Source: Candidatus Latescibacterota bacterium
Lineage (GTDB): Bacteria; Latescibacterota; UBA2968; UBA8231
Direction: 5' to 3'
Length of the DNA stretch: 34,261 bases
Assembly: GCA_021295675.1 (NCBI GenBank)
Contig: JAGWBY010000009.1
Span: 1,506 to 35,766 of the forward strand
Under the pieces are notes generated by a model, which did no database searches, was not told where the DNA came from, and saw nothing but the letters and a program-made list of their open reading frames with translations. This document shows positions 7,201 to 15,215 of the stretch, piece after piece; position 1 is the stretch's first letter; every line of letters starts with the position of its first letter. The position numbers and the translations under genes are program-made.

Positions 7201-10055
7201 CCACGGGTTTGTTGGGCCTAACGCCGGAGGAGGCGCAGATCACCGAGGTGGATGCGAGCTTGGTAGCAGGGTCGTTTTTTGCCGCGGATGACGAGGCTAC
7301 CTGTATTCTGCCGTTGGACATGGCTGAGGCGTTGGGCATTGGGGTTGGGGATTGGGTCGAGGTGTTTGGGCGCACGCTGGCGGTGCGCGGGATTGCCGAC
7401 TCAGAGCGGTTGGGTGAACTGCGCGACCTCGACGGCGAGAGCCTGATGCCGGCCGATTTTGTCCTGTCGGGCGCAGAGATGCTCCAGCTAGGGGCGGCGC
7501 GGGATGTGGATATTGCCGGCGAAGAGGATCTACGCGAACTGCGGCCCTTTATCCACCTAGAGCCGCACCACGTGGTCATCGTGCCCTATCAGACGCTGGC
7601 CGAGGCTGGTGGGAGCTTGCGCTCGGTGGCCGTGCGCTTTCCGGGGGCGACCGACGGGCAGGCGCTGGTCGAGGACTATCTGACGCGCGTGGCGGCCACC
7701 TTGTTTGTCGGCTCGCCGGATGGGAGGGTGACAGCCCTGAGTTCGGTGGGGCTGACGGCTGTGCAGGGGCTGGGGGCGCTGGCGATCCCCGCGCTGGTGG
7801 CCGCGCTCATTGTGCTCAATGCGATGATGGGGGCGGTGTACGAGCGCCTGCGCGAGATCAGTATCTACTCCTCGGTGGGGCTAGCTCCCTTGCACATCGC
7901 ACTGCTGTTTGTGGCCGAAGCCTGCGTCTATGCGGTGCTGGGGACGACACTGGGCTACTTGCTGGGCCAGGGGTTGGGGCGGGTGCTGTTGGGGCTGGGG
8001 CTGTTGCAGGGACTGACCTTGAATTACTCGTCGCTAGCGGCGATTGGGGCTGCGCTGGCAGTGATGGGGGTGGTGTTGCTATCGACGATCTATCCGGCGC
8101 GAGTAGCGGCGCGGCAGGCGGTGCCGGACGTGGTGCGGCGCTGGCGGCCGGACCCGCCCAGCGGCGACGAGTGGCTGTTTGAGTTCCCCTTCATGCTCGG
8201 CGAAGGAGAGGTCGAGGGGGTGTGCGGCTTTTTAGCCAACTACTTTGGGGCCTTTGGCCGAGCGACGCTGGGGGATTTTTACGTCGAGGATATGCAAGTG
8301 GCGCAGGCCGATGGCTATCGCCTCTCGTTTGCGCTGTGGCTGGCCCCGTTTGACTTGGGGGTGAGTCAAGAGGTGGTCGTGGAGTTCGTGCCGGCCGGAG
8401 AGCGTGCGCGGGCGATGGAAGTCCGGTTGCGCCGGGTAAGCGGCGAGCGCCACTACTGGCAGCGGCTCAACCTGCGGCTGGTGGAGGCCCTGCGCAAGCA
8501 GATGTTGATTTGGTACGCGCTTAGGGAGACCGATCGCGTTCAGCACGTAGAGTCGGCACGGACGCTGGCGGCCGAGCAGGTTGAGGAGCGCGTAGAGGAG
8601 CAGGCGGCAGCGGAACAGCCAGCGTCTTTTACTTGGCGGGGATTTGCGGTGGGGGCGCTGTTGGCCTTGTGCATCGGCGTGGGAGCACCCTACGCGATAA
8701 TTATGCTGCAAGGGTCGTTCATGGCGCTCAACAGTTCGTCGCCTGGGGCGATCTTTCTGTTCTTCGTCTTAGTGGTGGTGGTCAATACCCTGCTGCGGGC
8801 GCTGGGCCGCGGCCTTGCCTTGGGCCGGGCCGATTTAGTGCTCATTTACGCGATGATGCTGTTGGCGTCGGCCGTGCCAACGCAGGCGTTTGTCGGCTAT
8901 CTGATTCCGATCATTAGCGGGCTGTACTACTACGCAACCCCGGAAAACAACTGGGGCGAGACTTTCTTCCCGCACGTGACGCCGTGGCTGGCGCCGCAGG
9001 ACCGGCAGGCAATTGTCGATTTGCACGAGGGGCTGCCGCCTGGGGGGAGCATTCCGTGGGCGGCTTGGAGCGAGACCCTGAGCTATTGGTACGTCTTCTT
9101 TTTAGTACTGAGCTTTATGATGCTCTGCATGAGTTCCATTCTGCACCGGCAGTGGTCGCAGCACGAGCGGCTGGCTTATCCCATGGTGCAACTGCCGCTC
9201 AAGATGGTGGAGGAGGGGCGACCGGGGTTTAAGCTGGGGCCGCTTTTTAAGCAGCGGCTGTTGTGGATCGGCTTTGCGGTGCCGTTTGTCCTGCTGTCAT
9301 TCAAGGGGCTGCACTACTACTTCCCGGCGGTGCCTCTGCCGACCCAGTCGGCGGGGCAACTGTCGTGGATCGGCAATAAGCTGAATTTGCACTGGGTGTA
9401 CGCATGGATCGGCTTCTTTTATTTGGTCAATCTAGACATTTCCTTTTCGATTTGGTTTTTCTACGTATTCAACAAAGCGCAAGAGGGGATTTTCACCTCG
9501 TTGGGCATTGCCAGCACCGAAAAGCTCAGTCTCTACTCCTACTCGCAGACCGCGGACCTGACGCATGAGGTGATGGGGGCCTGTCTGATTTTTGTTGGCT
9601 ACACCTTGTGGATGGGGCGGCGGCACTTGGGGGCGGTGTGGCGCAAGGCTTGGCGCGGCGACCCGACGGTGGATGATGCGGGGGAAATGCTTTCCTATCG
9701 GGTGGCGTTTTTTGGTTTTTTAGCCAGTCTGCTCTTCGTGGGCGCGTGGCTGTGGGCGTCCGGGGTGCCGCTGGCGATTTTGCCGCTGTTTTTGCTGGTG
9801 TGCCTGCTCTTCTACGTGTTCGTCACGCGGGCGGTGGCCACGGCCGGGCTGGCGACGGCGCGCTCGCCGATGGTGGCTGCGTTTTTCGTCATTTCCGCGG
9901 TCGGCGCACCGGTGATTGGAGCCAAGGGGCTGACGGCCCTGACCTTTACGTACGTCTGGCAGTCTGAGATGCGGCTCTTTCCGATGATTGCCGCGGCCAA
10001 TTCGCTCAAGCTGGCTCTAAGAGGCGGCTGTTTTGGGGGATGGCGCTGGCGTTAG
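4275..10055 (+). CDS. M28-peptidase-like / FtsX permease / DUF6785 transporter fusion (frameshifted near its end)
   Basis: The open frame gives ~1926 residues. Residues 1-20 form a signal anchor. Residues ~25-440 resemble an M28 peptidase with an inserted PA-like segment, but the metal and catalytic positions are replaced: canonical AHYD is AYYD (Tyr237), GAxDN is GAEAA, and the EE pair is H284-F285; only Asp322 remains. A short coiled coil (~711-730) and three spans (~757-835) precede an FtsX/MacB-type permease core: one span at ~884, a ~260-residue extracytoplasmic domain, then three spans at ~1165-1276. An acidic linker (~1425-1450) joins a DUF6785-like OPT-type membrane domain with the PTQAF and YYYATPEN-W signatures. 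The ATG at 4275 is preferred because the likely promoter overlaps the GTG at 4167; a TTG at 4233 would add N-terminal positive charges. No ABC ATPase gene is adjacent. The frame derails near 10015 and ends 12 codons later. Confidence 0.75.
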   Translation: MVALIIAFLIAFAIGPVAASAGPRAVVEHLSALGSRVAGYPGSVQAAEYVEERLQALGLTVRRDSFAVVVPMDKGGRLEWEDESVPLYAVWPNGARTSTVPPEGLRAPAIWGGDGDWGDFNGQEVAGRVVVLDFASGDNWLKAASLGAVAVVFVAADSSTTQQAQGKYVRAPLDVPRFWVEGAAGERLRRRLVDGAVEVGLWGRMDWQERMAYNVWAVVPGKDAGTAQNETVLVHAYYDAPSVVPARAPGAEAAVSVAALLEVAARLQANPPAHTVVLAALSAHFQGRQGMVAFLDRHARRQEHYAARVAEPLNIDLFIGLDLSSHGERVVLWNNTDSYALKRFFVPFGRRFAEYAEALGRAEAVANGISPIRGMDWDSYMPGGLAADGELALEAGFPSLTLATVGDVRFALDLPLDTGAGVAWDNVEGQAALVADLLAHALADTALLAGRERLDEALKDRLRDLRVKARTFPRRSQVPDRPVARALVAVQVEEEERKGVRNTRYFLTDAAGLARIPGLVQGTYPLAVAALDAERGTLTHVVDLSKRAQAHHGKPRADGRLGKNVRWTQNEQIAVLFPGVDRTLYGLVEPRLLRAMNEVKVLSADGGEPGQYGYALGKSSIGSVGVIYGPADAAADDRVKVILDDQLLLLNSEGSQSEIEARGRGFLLAEEGFGGATLQAARDVWNLDAVRLGVLKEHGIENQRLTRLHAQAAAAIAEAEAAAEQLKWDEYIAWSRKALGLETRAYPEVLATLNDVLEGVIFFMALLLPAAFFGERLLFAAADIRRQLAGFGLLLLAIWLILAQVHPAFELAEPLVVLLAFAIMAMAVFVLFMVVGRFNRVMAQHQSQQTRVHSQDLSRLSASYAAFMLGISNMRRRPLRTGLTLATLTLLTFTLLSFTSFEQQIRYASFRLPHAGVYPGILIRDRGWERLTPEALDYAESHFGGSGWMGRRGWYAAEGGKGNWIAVAAAGKAVRATGLLGLTPEEAQITEVDASLVAGSFFAADDEATCILPLDMAEALGIGVGDWVEVFGRTLAVRGIADSERLGELRDLDGESLMPADFVLSGAEMLQLGAARDVDIAGEEDLRELRPFIHLEPHHVVIVPYQTLAEAGGSLRSVAVRFPGATDGQALVEDYLTRVAATLFVGSPDGRVTALSSVGLTAVQGLGALAIPALVAALIVLNAMMGAVYERLREISIYSSVGLAPLHIALLFVAEACVYAVLGTTLGYLLGQGLGRVLLGLGLLQGLTLNYSSLAAIGAALAVMGVVLLSTIYPARVAARQAVPDVVRRWRPDPPSGDEWLFEFPFMLGEGEVEGVCGFLANYFGAFGRATLGDFYVEDMQVAQADGYRLSFALWLAPFDLGVSQEVVVEFVPAGERARAMEVRLRRVSGERHYWQRLNLRLVEALRKQMLIWYALRETDRVQHVESARTLAAEQVEERVEEQAAAEQPASFTWRGFAVGALLALCIGVGAPYAIIMLQGSFMALNSSSPGAIFLFFVLVVVVNTLLRALGRGLALGRADLVLIYAMMLLASAVPTQAFVGYLIPIISGLYYYATPENNWGETFFPHVTPWLAPQDRQAIVDLHEGLPPGGSIPWAAWSETLSYWYVFFLVLSFMMLCMSSILHRQWSQHERLAYPMVQLPLKMVEEGRPGFKLGPLFKQRLLWIGFAVPFVLLSFKGLHYYFPAVPLPTQSAGQLSWIGNKLNLHWVYAWIGFFYLVNLDISFSIWFFYVFNKAQEGIFTSLGIASTEKLSLYSYSQTADLTHEVMGACLIFVGYTLWMGRRHLGAVWRKAWRGDPTVDDAGEMLSYRVAFFGFLASLLFVGAWLWASGVPLAILPLFLLVCLLFYVFVTRAVATAGLATARSPMVAAFFVISAVGAPVIGAKGLTALTFTYVWQSEMRLFPMIAAANSLKLALRGGCFGGWRWR
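10014..10022 (+). other. Frameshift site joining the transporter to its C-terminus
   Basis: Up to Ala at 10014-10016 the frame reads NSLKLA, as expected for the family. After it the frame gives unrelated RGGCFGGWRWR and a stop at 10055. One extra base after position 10016 would give L-A-S-K-R-R-L-F-W-G-M and run into the downstream DUF6784 domain without a break. The site has no X-XXY-YYZ heptamer, so a one-base deletion in the genome or the assembly is more likely than programmed slippage. Confidence 0.8.
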
Positions 10056-10510
10056 TGGTGAGTTTGGCCGGGGCGACGTGGATTATTTTTCAGGTGTGCT
10101 ATGAGCACGGCGGGATCAACTTGCATCCGTTCTTTATGACCCGTCAGGCCAATCGCACGTTTACCGACATGGCGCGGCCGATCGTCGATCCGCTGCCAGC
10201 CGATATGCGCGGTTGGTTGTTTACCGGCATCGCCGTGCTGTTGTGGGGTCATCACCGGTTTTACTGGTGGCCGTTGCACCCGCTGGGGTTTATCGTCAGC
10301 GTCGGCTGGCTGGCCAATCAGGTGTGGTTTTCGGTGTTTATTGCGTGGGCGCTCAAGCTGGGCATTGTCAAGTGGGGTGGGATGCCGCTTTACGAGCGGG
10401 CCAAGCCGTTTTTCCTAGGGCTGATCTTGGGCGAGGCGACCGCGGCCGGATTGTGGCTGTGTATTGACGGCGTATTGGGCGAGACTGGGCATTTTCTGTC
10501 GAATATGTGA
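10040..10510 (+). CDS. DUF6784-type C-terminal fragment of the fusion protein (frameshifted)
   Basis: This is the detached ~156-residue end of the preceding gene. A span near the start leads to YEHGGINLHPFF, and then come WWPLHPLGFIVS, NQVWFSVFIAW, LKLGIVKWGG and KPFFLGLILGE. These blocks are the characteristic end of DUF6785/DUF6784 membrane proteins as I recall the family. The ATG at 10040 is probably an internal Met (coding sense in this frame begins by about 10019). If the frameshift is real in the genome, the last membrane spans would not be made as part of the main protein unless this fragment is separately translated. It has no convincing RBS. The stop lies 10 bp from the end of the convergent sulfatase gene. 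Confidence 0.72.
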   Translation: MALALVVSLAGATWIIFQVCYEHGGINLHPFFMTRQANRTFTDMARPIVDPLPADMRGWLFTGIAVLLWGHHRFYWWPLHPLGFIVSVGWLANQVWFSVFIAWALKLGIVKWGGMPLYERAKPFFLGLILGEATAAGLWLCIDGVLGETGHFLSNM

Positions 10511-10520
10511 GGCAAACCCC

Positions 10521-11975
10521 TCAACAGCGCACTACATCCTCGACGTCTTCGACAGGCAGGGTGTCTTCGTGCAGGGGCTGCACTGCCCGTCCCCACGCCG
10601 TCAGCACTTGCGTATCCCGCGTTAGTTCGGCGCTACGTTGAGCCACTTGTTCGGGGTCCCAATCCGCGTAGAGTTGATCGAGCAGATGTTGCCGTAGGTC
10701 AGCGTAGGCATCTGCGCGACCCAAGTCGTTCCATTCCCCTAAGTCGTCCGCCAGATTGAACAAAGCCGGTGGGGTGTCGTCGTGGTATTTGTAGAGCTTC
10801 CACGGTCCCTGCCGGATCATGCGCGAAGGAGGATCGCCGCGCGAGGGGCCTAGTTCGCTGAAGGTAGTATTGGGGCGGGTGTCATCTGCGTGGCCCTGTA
10901 GTTCGCGCCACAGAGAATGGCCGTCGGCTGCGGGCAGAGGCTCGCCGCCGGCCACTTCTACGGCGGTGGGTGCCCAATCGAGCAAATTGCACAGCACCGG
11001 GTTTTCCGCGCCCGCTGGTATCACTCCGGGCAAACGAGCGATGAGGGGGACGCCGACCGAGCCTTCGTAGTAGTTGCTCTTCCACCAGCAGCCGTGCTCG
11101 CCGGCCATCTCGCCGTGGTCGCTGGAGTAAATCACCAAGGTATTGTCGCGCAAGCCGGTCTCGTCGAGTTTGTCGAGGAGTTGGCCGACTTTGCGGTCGA
11201 AGTATTCGCACAGACCAAAATAGGCCGCCCGCGCCACGCGGATGCGCTCTTTGGGCAGGGGCTCGTCAATGAGGCGGTGCTTTTTGAAATTGGTCACTGC
11301 CGCTGGCTCTCCCGTCGGGTCGGGTTGCGGCACATCGACGCGGTCGTAGTAGTAATCGTAGAGATCCTTGGGGGCGAAGAAGGGGCAGTGCGGCAGCACA
11401 AAGCCGGCCACTGCGGCAAAGGGCCGGGCGGGCGCTTGCGCCTTTTCCGCCAAATAGGCGCAGGCCGCCTCGGCGACTTGGTCGTCAAAGGCTTGGTACG
11501 TGGTGCGGCCGTACCCGGCTATTTCGACGCATTCGCGGGTCTGGCCCGAGGTGCTGGCGGGAATGTCTTTGAACATGGGGCCGCCCTGTCGGGGCGCACC
11601 CGGATGCAAGGCGCTGTACTCGCCGATGGGCCGACGCTCAAAGCCGTGGCGCTGGTCGGGGCCGACAAAGTGCATGCGGCCAAGCAGTGCGGTCTCGTAT
11701 CCGGCCGCACCCACGGCGTGGGCCCAAGTCGGCAGCGCCGAGTTGAGGATGTGGTCGTTGCCCCAGACTTGGTTGGCGCTGGGCCGCCGCCCGGTCATAA
11801 AGGCCATGCGCGCTGGCACGCATAAAGGCGAGGGGGTGTACGCGTTGGCAAAGCGCATGCCCTCGCTGGCTAGGCGGTCGAGGTGTGGGGTGCGCACCAG
11901 CGGGTCGCCGTAGCAGCCGAGGTGGAACTTGCTGTGCTGGTCGGAGAGGATGAAGAGGATGTTAGGTAGGTCCAT
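10521..11975 (-). CDS. Type I sulfatase, choline-sulfatase-like
   Basis: The protein has 484 residues. The formylglycine motif C-x-P-x-R is present as LCVPAR (Cys52), so activation needs a formylglycine-generating enzyme, which is not in this window. The N-terminal metal site reads PNILFILSDQH with GCYGDP after it. The second metal site is SSDHGEMAGEHG (Asp286, His287) followed by WWKS and YEGSVGVPLI, the form found in choline-sulfatase-like members. It should hydrolyse a sulfate ester, plausibly an organic or polysaccharide sulfate. No signal peptide is visible from the ATG at 11975. A GTG at 12005 would add ten residues but has no RBS; the family usually begins just before PNIL. It lies downstream of the FG-GAP gene across an 88-bp gap. 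Confidence 0.88.
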   Translation of the reverse strand: MDLPNILFILSDQHSKFHLGCYGDPLVRTPHLDRLASEGMRFANAYTPSPLCVPARMAFMTGRRPSANQVWGNDHILNSALPTWAHAVGAAGYETALLGRMHFVGPDQRHGFERRPIGEYSALHPGAPRQGGPMFKDIPASTSGQTRECVEIAGYGRTTYQAFDDQVAEAACAYLAEKAQAPARPFAAVAGFVLPHCPFFAPKDLYDYYYDRVDVPQPDPTGEPAAVTNFKKHRLIDEPLPKERIRVARAAYFGLCEYFDRKVGQLLDKLDETGLRDNTLVIYSSDHGEMAGEHGCWWKSNYYEGSVGVPLIARLPGVIPAGAENPVLCNLLDWAPTAVEVAGGEPLPAADGHSLWRELQGHADDTRPNTTFSELGPSRGDPPSRMIRQGPWKLYKYHDDTPPALFNLADDLGEWNDLGRADAYADLRQHLLDQLYADWDPEQVAQRSAELTRDTQVLTAWGRAVQPLHEDTLPVEDVEDVVRC

Positions 11976-12063
11976 AGGAGAGCTGCTCTCGGTGCCTACT
12001 GTCACTTTAGTTCGTTCATTTGAACAAGGGCGTGAAAGATAAAAAATGGAAGGAAATGCTCTT

Positions 12064-13689
12064 CTATGGTTCTTCGATGCGGAGCACTTGATCGGCGGCG
12101 ACGTTTTCGAGGGTTTGCACTTGACCGGAAGGCCACGTGATTTCCACGCGGGCGTGGGTGGCCGTTCCTAGGCCGAAGTGCAGCCGTGGATCGTGGCTAG
12201 AAAGATAGCTGCTGCCCGATTGGCGCTCCTGCGTTTGCCGGACGCCGCCAGCGGTGACGACCACTCGGGCACCGAGGGCATCGGGATGGGTGCGACCAGT
12301 GAGGAAGATTTGCAGATAGTGGTGGCGGTTGCCGCCGTCGTTGCGCAACAGGCGCGGTGGAGCGGCTACAGTAGTGATCAGCAGGTCGAGATCGCCGTCG
12401 TCGTCGTAGTCGGCCACGGCCGTGCCGCGCCCGACATTGGCTTGGGCGAAAGCTGATCCCATACTGGCAGAGACGTCGGTGAAGCGTTGGCCGTCCTCGT
12501 TGCTAAATAGCTGGTTGGTTTGGCGGTAGGTCTGGGTCGAATCCCATTCGGCGACCACGTCCATGACGTGGCCATTGGCGACAAACAGGTCGAGATCGCG
12601 GTCGTTGTCGTAGTCGAGGAAGCGGGTGCCAAAGCCGAGGGGGCCGAGCGAGACCTCGCCTAGTCCAAGTCGCCCAGAGGCGATGGCGAACTGGCCTTGG
12701 CCGTCGTTTTGGTAGAGCGTGTTGGTTTCAAAGGCAAAATTAGTGACGAAAAGATCCATATCGCCGTCGCGGTCGTAGTCGCCAAAGTCGGTGCCCATGC
12801 CAGCCTCGGCATGGCCGTGCTCGTCGTAGCGCGTGCCGGCCGCCAGCCCGACCTCGGCAAAAGTGCCGCGTTGGTTCTCGTAGAGAAAATTCATCGTCCC
12901 GTCGTTGGCCACGTAGAGGTCGGTGTCGCCGTCCAAGTCGTAGTCGGCAAAGGCCACGCCGAGACCGCGGCCCTCTAAGGTGATGCCGGCTGGGTCGGTG
13001 ACGTCGGTGAAGCGGTCGCCGTCGTTGCGGTAGAGGATGTCGCCGATTGGGGCATAGGCGGCTGGCTCGCAGTAGGAGCGGGTCTTGCCAACCTTGCAGA
13101 CGATATTGGCGTCGAGGCTGAAGTGAACGTAGTTGGCGACGAAAAGGTCGAGGTCGCCGTCCAAGTCGTAGTCGAAGAAACCGGCGCTGGTGCCCCACCG
13201 TGGGTCCTCGACGCCGGCCTTATTGCGGGTAAAGGTGCCGCTGTCGTTGCGGTAGAGGGCATTGGGGCCGTAGTTGGCGACGAAGAGGTCCTGATCGCCG
13301 TCGGCGTCGTAGTCGGCGGCCGAGACCCCGAAGCCGTAGCCAGGGTCGGCAGCGGCGGTGGGACCGCTCGCGTTGTGGAAGGTTCCTTGCCCTTGATTTT
13401 GGTAGAGGTGATTGCGCGGTAGAGGGTCGGGGGGAAGCCCTTCTAAGTAAGTGCCGTTGACTAGATAGAGGTCGAGGTCCCAATCGCCGTCGTAGTCGAG
13501 GAAGGCGGCCCCAGCGCCGAATGTTTCGACGTAGTAGTACTCTCCGGAAAAGCCGTTGAAATGGGTAAAGTCCAAGCCGGCGTCCCGGCCGACATCGACA
13601 AAGTGGATTGAGGTGGTGGGTGTAGGAGGCTCAGCGGTGCAACCGCCCAACAGCGCGAGGGCGGCCAGCCACGGCCACGAAGTGCTCAC
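12064..13689 (-). CDS. FG-GAP/VCBS-repeat lipoprotein with ASPIC/UnbV domain
   Basis: The protein has 541 residues. The lipobox LLGGC (Cys17) predicts a lipoprotein anchored at the cell envelope. The body has about seven repeats, each with a calcium-loop D-x-D-x-D-x-D-L-(F/Y)-(V)-(A)-N segment such as DYDADGDQDLFVAN, enough for a seven-bladed integrin-alpha-like propeller. The last ~75 residues (GARVVVTAGG, then SSHDPRLHFGLG and VEITWPSGQVQ) match the ASPIC/UnbV domain that commonly follows these repeats. Function is probably adhesion or carbohydrate binding. The GTG start at 13689 overlaps the TGA of the preceding gene by 4 bp (GTGA), which argues for translational coupling; the longer frame from 13839 is out-of-frame overlap. 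Confidence 0.88.
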   Translation of the reverse strand: MSTSWPWLAALALLGGCTAEPPTPTTSIHFVDVGRDAGLDFTHFNGFSGEYYYVETFGAGAAFLDYDGDWDLDLYLVNGTYLEGLPPDPLPRNHLYQNQGQGTFHNASGPTAAADPGYGFGVSAADYDADGDQDLFVANYGPNALYRNDSGTFTRNKAGVEDPRWGTSAGFFDYDLDGDLDLFVANYVHFSLDANIVCKVGKTRSYCEPAAYAPIGDILYRNDGDRFTDVTDPAGITLEGRGLGVAFADYDLDGDTDLYVANDGTMNFLYENQRGTFAEVGLAAGTRYDEHGHAEAGMGTDFGDYDRDGDMDLFVTNFAFETNTLYQNDGQGQFAIASGRLGLGEVSLGPLGFGTRFLDYDNDRDLDLFVANGHVMDVVAEWDSTQTYRQTNQLFSNEDGQRFTDVSASMGSAFAQANVGRGTAVADYDDDGDLDLLITTVAAPPRLLRNDGGNRHHYLQIFLTGRTHPDALGARVVVTAGGVRQTQERQSGSSYLSSHDPRLHFGLGTATHARVEITWPSGQVQTLENVAADQVLRIEEP

Positions 13690-15215
13690 AGCAGATGCGC
13701 CAGGATCACGGCGAGCAATAAGCCGATCGAGGCCCAGCCCAGCAGAGTTTGGAAGGTGGCGAGGAGTTTGAGCTTGCCGGTCGCGTACCAGGGATAGGGA
13801 TCGGTTCGGGTAAAGGCGTGGATGCTGAAGCCGATGCAATCGGCGAAGGTGGGATGTTCGTCGCCGTTGGCGGACTGCAGACTAGGGACCAGCCGGTAGA
13901 TCAGCGCCCAAAGGAGGATGCTGCCGAGGATGCAGAGGACTAGTTGTAGCGGGGAGGTGCCGTAGCGGGAACAGAGGTTCCACAACTCTAACGCCCAACG
14001 TTGGGGCGCGGCCCAGCTAAGGGCGCGGCGCTGACGGTCTAGGCGTTCGATCTCGCAGGCTACAGCGTCGTCTTTTAGTCCTTGGACGAGGAAATGGTGC
14101 CGCAGGCTGTTATAGGCAGGGGCGAGTGTGGCGAACGACACCGAGTCAGCAGTGGCTAGCCGGTGGCGCACGTGCGCCCAACGGACGCGCAGGCGATCGA
14201 AATAGGCTTGCTGCAAGTAGAGTTGGGCGCTTGCGGCAAAGGTCGAATCGGCTTGGGTACTTGGGTGCAGATCGAGGGTGCCGATAGCGGCGCGGCGCAA
14301 GTCGAGGGAGCGGTTGAAAAAGGCGTTGAAACGCAGGGTCTGTGCTTGGACACCGCTAAAGTCGGCTTCTTTGCGGAAGTAGCTGCCGCCAAAGTCCGCG
14401 CGGGCAAAGGTCGCATTGGCGAAGTGGGCGGCTTGGGCGAAGGTGAAGTCAGCGAAATGAGCTTGGCCGGCGAAAGTGGCTCGGTTGAAGGAAACCTCCC
14501 CGTCGGCGCGGGCCGCGGCAAAATCGACTGCGCCGAGGAATTGGGTCCGCCAGAAGAGGGCGCGTTCGGCAAAGCGGGCACCGGCAAAAGAAGCCGGGCC
14601 ATTCCAACGGGCGTCCTTGAAGGAAGCGACGCCGGTGAAGCGGGCGTCGGTAAAGTCGGCCTGACCGGCAAAGTGGGTGCCTTCAAAGTAGGCAGCGGTC
14701 GCAAAATGGGTACGAGCGAAGCGGGCGGCACCGGCGAAGCGGGCGTTGATAAACGAATTGGGGCCAGCGAAATCGCCGTCGGCAAAGTCGGCGTCGGCAC
14801 CAAAGACCGCCTGTTTGAAGTTGAGGTGCTTGTCGGACCGGCTTGCGCGCAGGCCGAATGCGCTGTGGAAATGGGCATTTATCAGTGAGAGACCACCGGC
14901 AAATGTAGCGCGCTCGCCCTGCACCGGAGCGAGAAAGACCACATTGTTGAGGGTGACCTCGTCGAAGAAGAAGACGTCGTCGAAATGAAAAGAGGCGCGC
15001 ACGGTGTCGATACCGGCAGTTGGGGCGTAAAGAGGACCGACGACAGCGGTGGCGCGGAGGTGGATCGGCTCTTTGGCCCGTTGTAGGCGTGAGAGCAGGT
15101 CCGCTGCCGGAAGTAGGGCGTAGGTCTGGTCGGCGATAGTGGTGTCGGCGCGTTCGGCGCGTGCGCCGAATGGTATTAGAAGGAGGCAGCAAAGCGCCCA
15201 CAGGGGGGAGACCAT
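13686..15215 (-). CDS. Secreted pentapeptide-repeat protein with C-terminal two-TM channel-like region
   Basis: The protein has 509 residues. A signal peptide (to about residue 20, FGARA) is followed by a long stretch (about 70-310) in which Phe recurs every fifth residue with Ala two before it (ARF, ASF, AHF). This is the pentapeptide-repeat right-handed quadrilateral helix, Phe-rich variety. A helical spacer leads to TM1 (~422-442), a short loop and TM2 (~481-508). The order pentapeptides-TM-loop-TM matches pentapeptide-linked two-TM potassium-channel-like proteins. However, the loop reads FSIHAFTRTDPYPWY with no T-x-G-Y/F-G filter, so ion conduction is doubtful. The start ATG shares one base with the TGA of the PPIase gene (TGATG), indicating coupling. 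Confidence 0.8.
   Translation of the reverse strand: MVSPLWALCCLLLIPFGARAERADTTIADQTYALLPAADLLSRLQRAKEPIHLRATAVVGPLYAPTAGIDTVRASFHFDDVFFFDEVTLNNVVFLAPVQGERATFAGGLSLINAHFHSAFGLRASRSDKHLNFKQAVFGADADFADGDFAGPNSFINARFAGAARFARTHFATAAYFEGTHFAGQADFTDARFTGVASFKDARWNGPASFAGARFAERALFWRTQFLGAVDFAAARADGEVSFNRATFAGQAHFADFTFAQAAHFANATFARADFGGSYFRKEADFSGVQAQTLRFNAFFNRSLDLRRAAIGTLDLHPSTQADSTFAASAQLYLQQAYFDRLRVRWAHVRHRLATADSVSFATLAPAYNSLRHHFLVQGLKDDAVACEIERLDRQRRALSWAAPQRWALELWNLCSRYGTSPLQLVLCILGSILLWALIYRLVPSLQSANGDEHPTFADCIGFSIHAFTRTDPYPWYATGKLKLLATFQTLLGWASIGLLLAVILAHLL

Noticed and set aside
10014..10030. Programmed -1 frameshifting in the fusion gene
   Set aside because: No slippery heptamer and no obvious downstream hairpin; an indel is the simpler explanation.
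12014..12025. GTTCATTTGAAC palindrome between the FG-GAP and sulfatase genes
   Set aside because: Only 5-bp arms, and no T-run or promoter beside it.
12370..13550. Regularly spaced GTCGTAGTCG-type DNA repeats, at first sight like a repeat array
   Set aside because: They are the codons of the D-Y-D-x-D-x-D calcium loops of the FG-GAP repeats. Spacing and sequence vary, so this is not a CRISPR or intergenic array.
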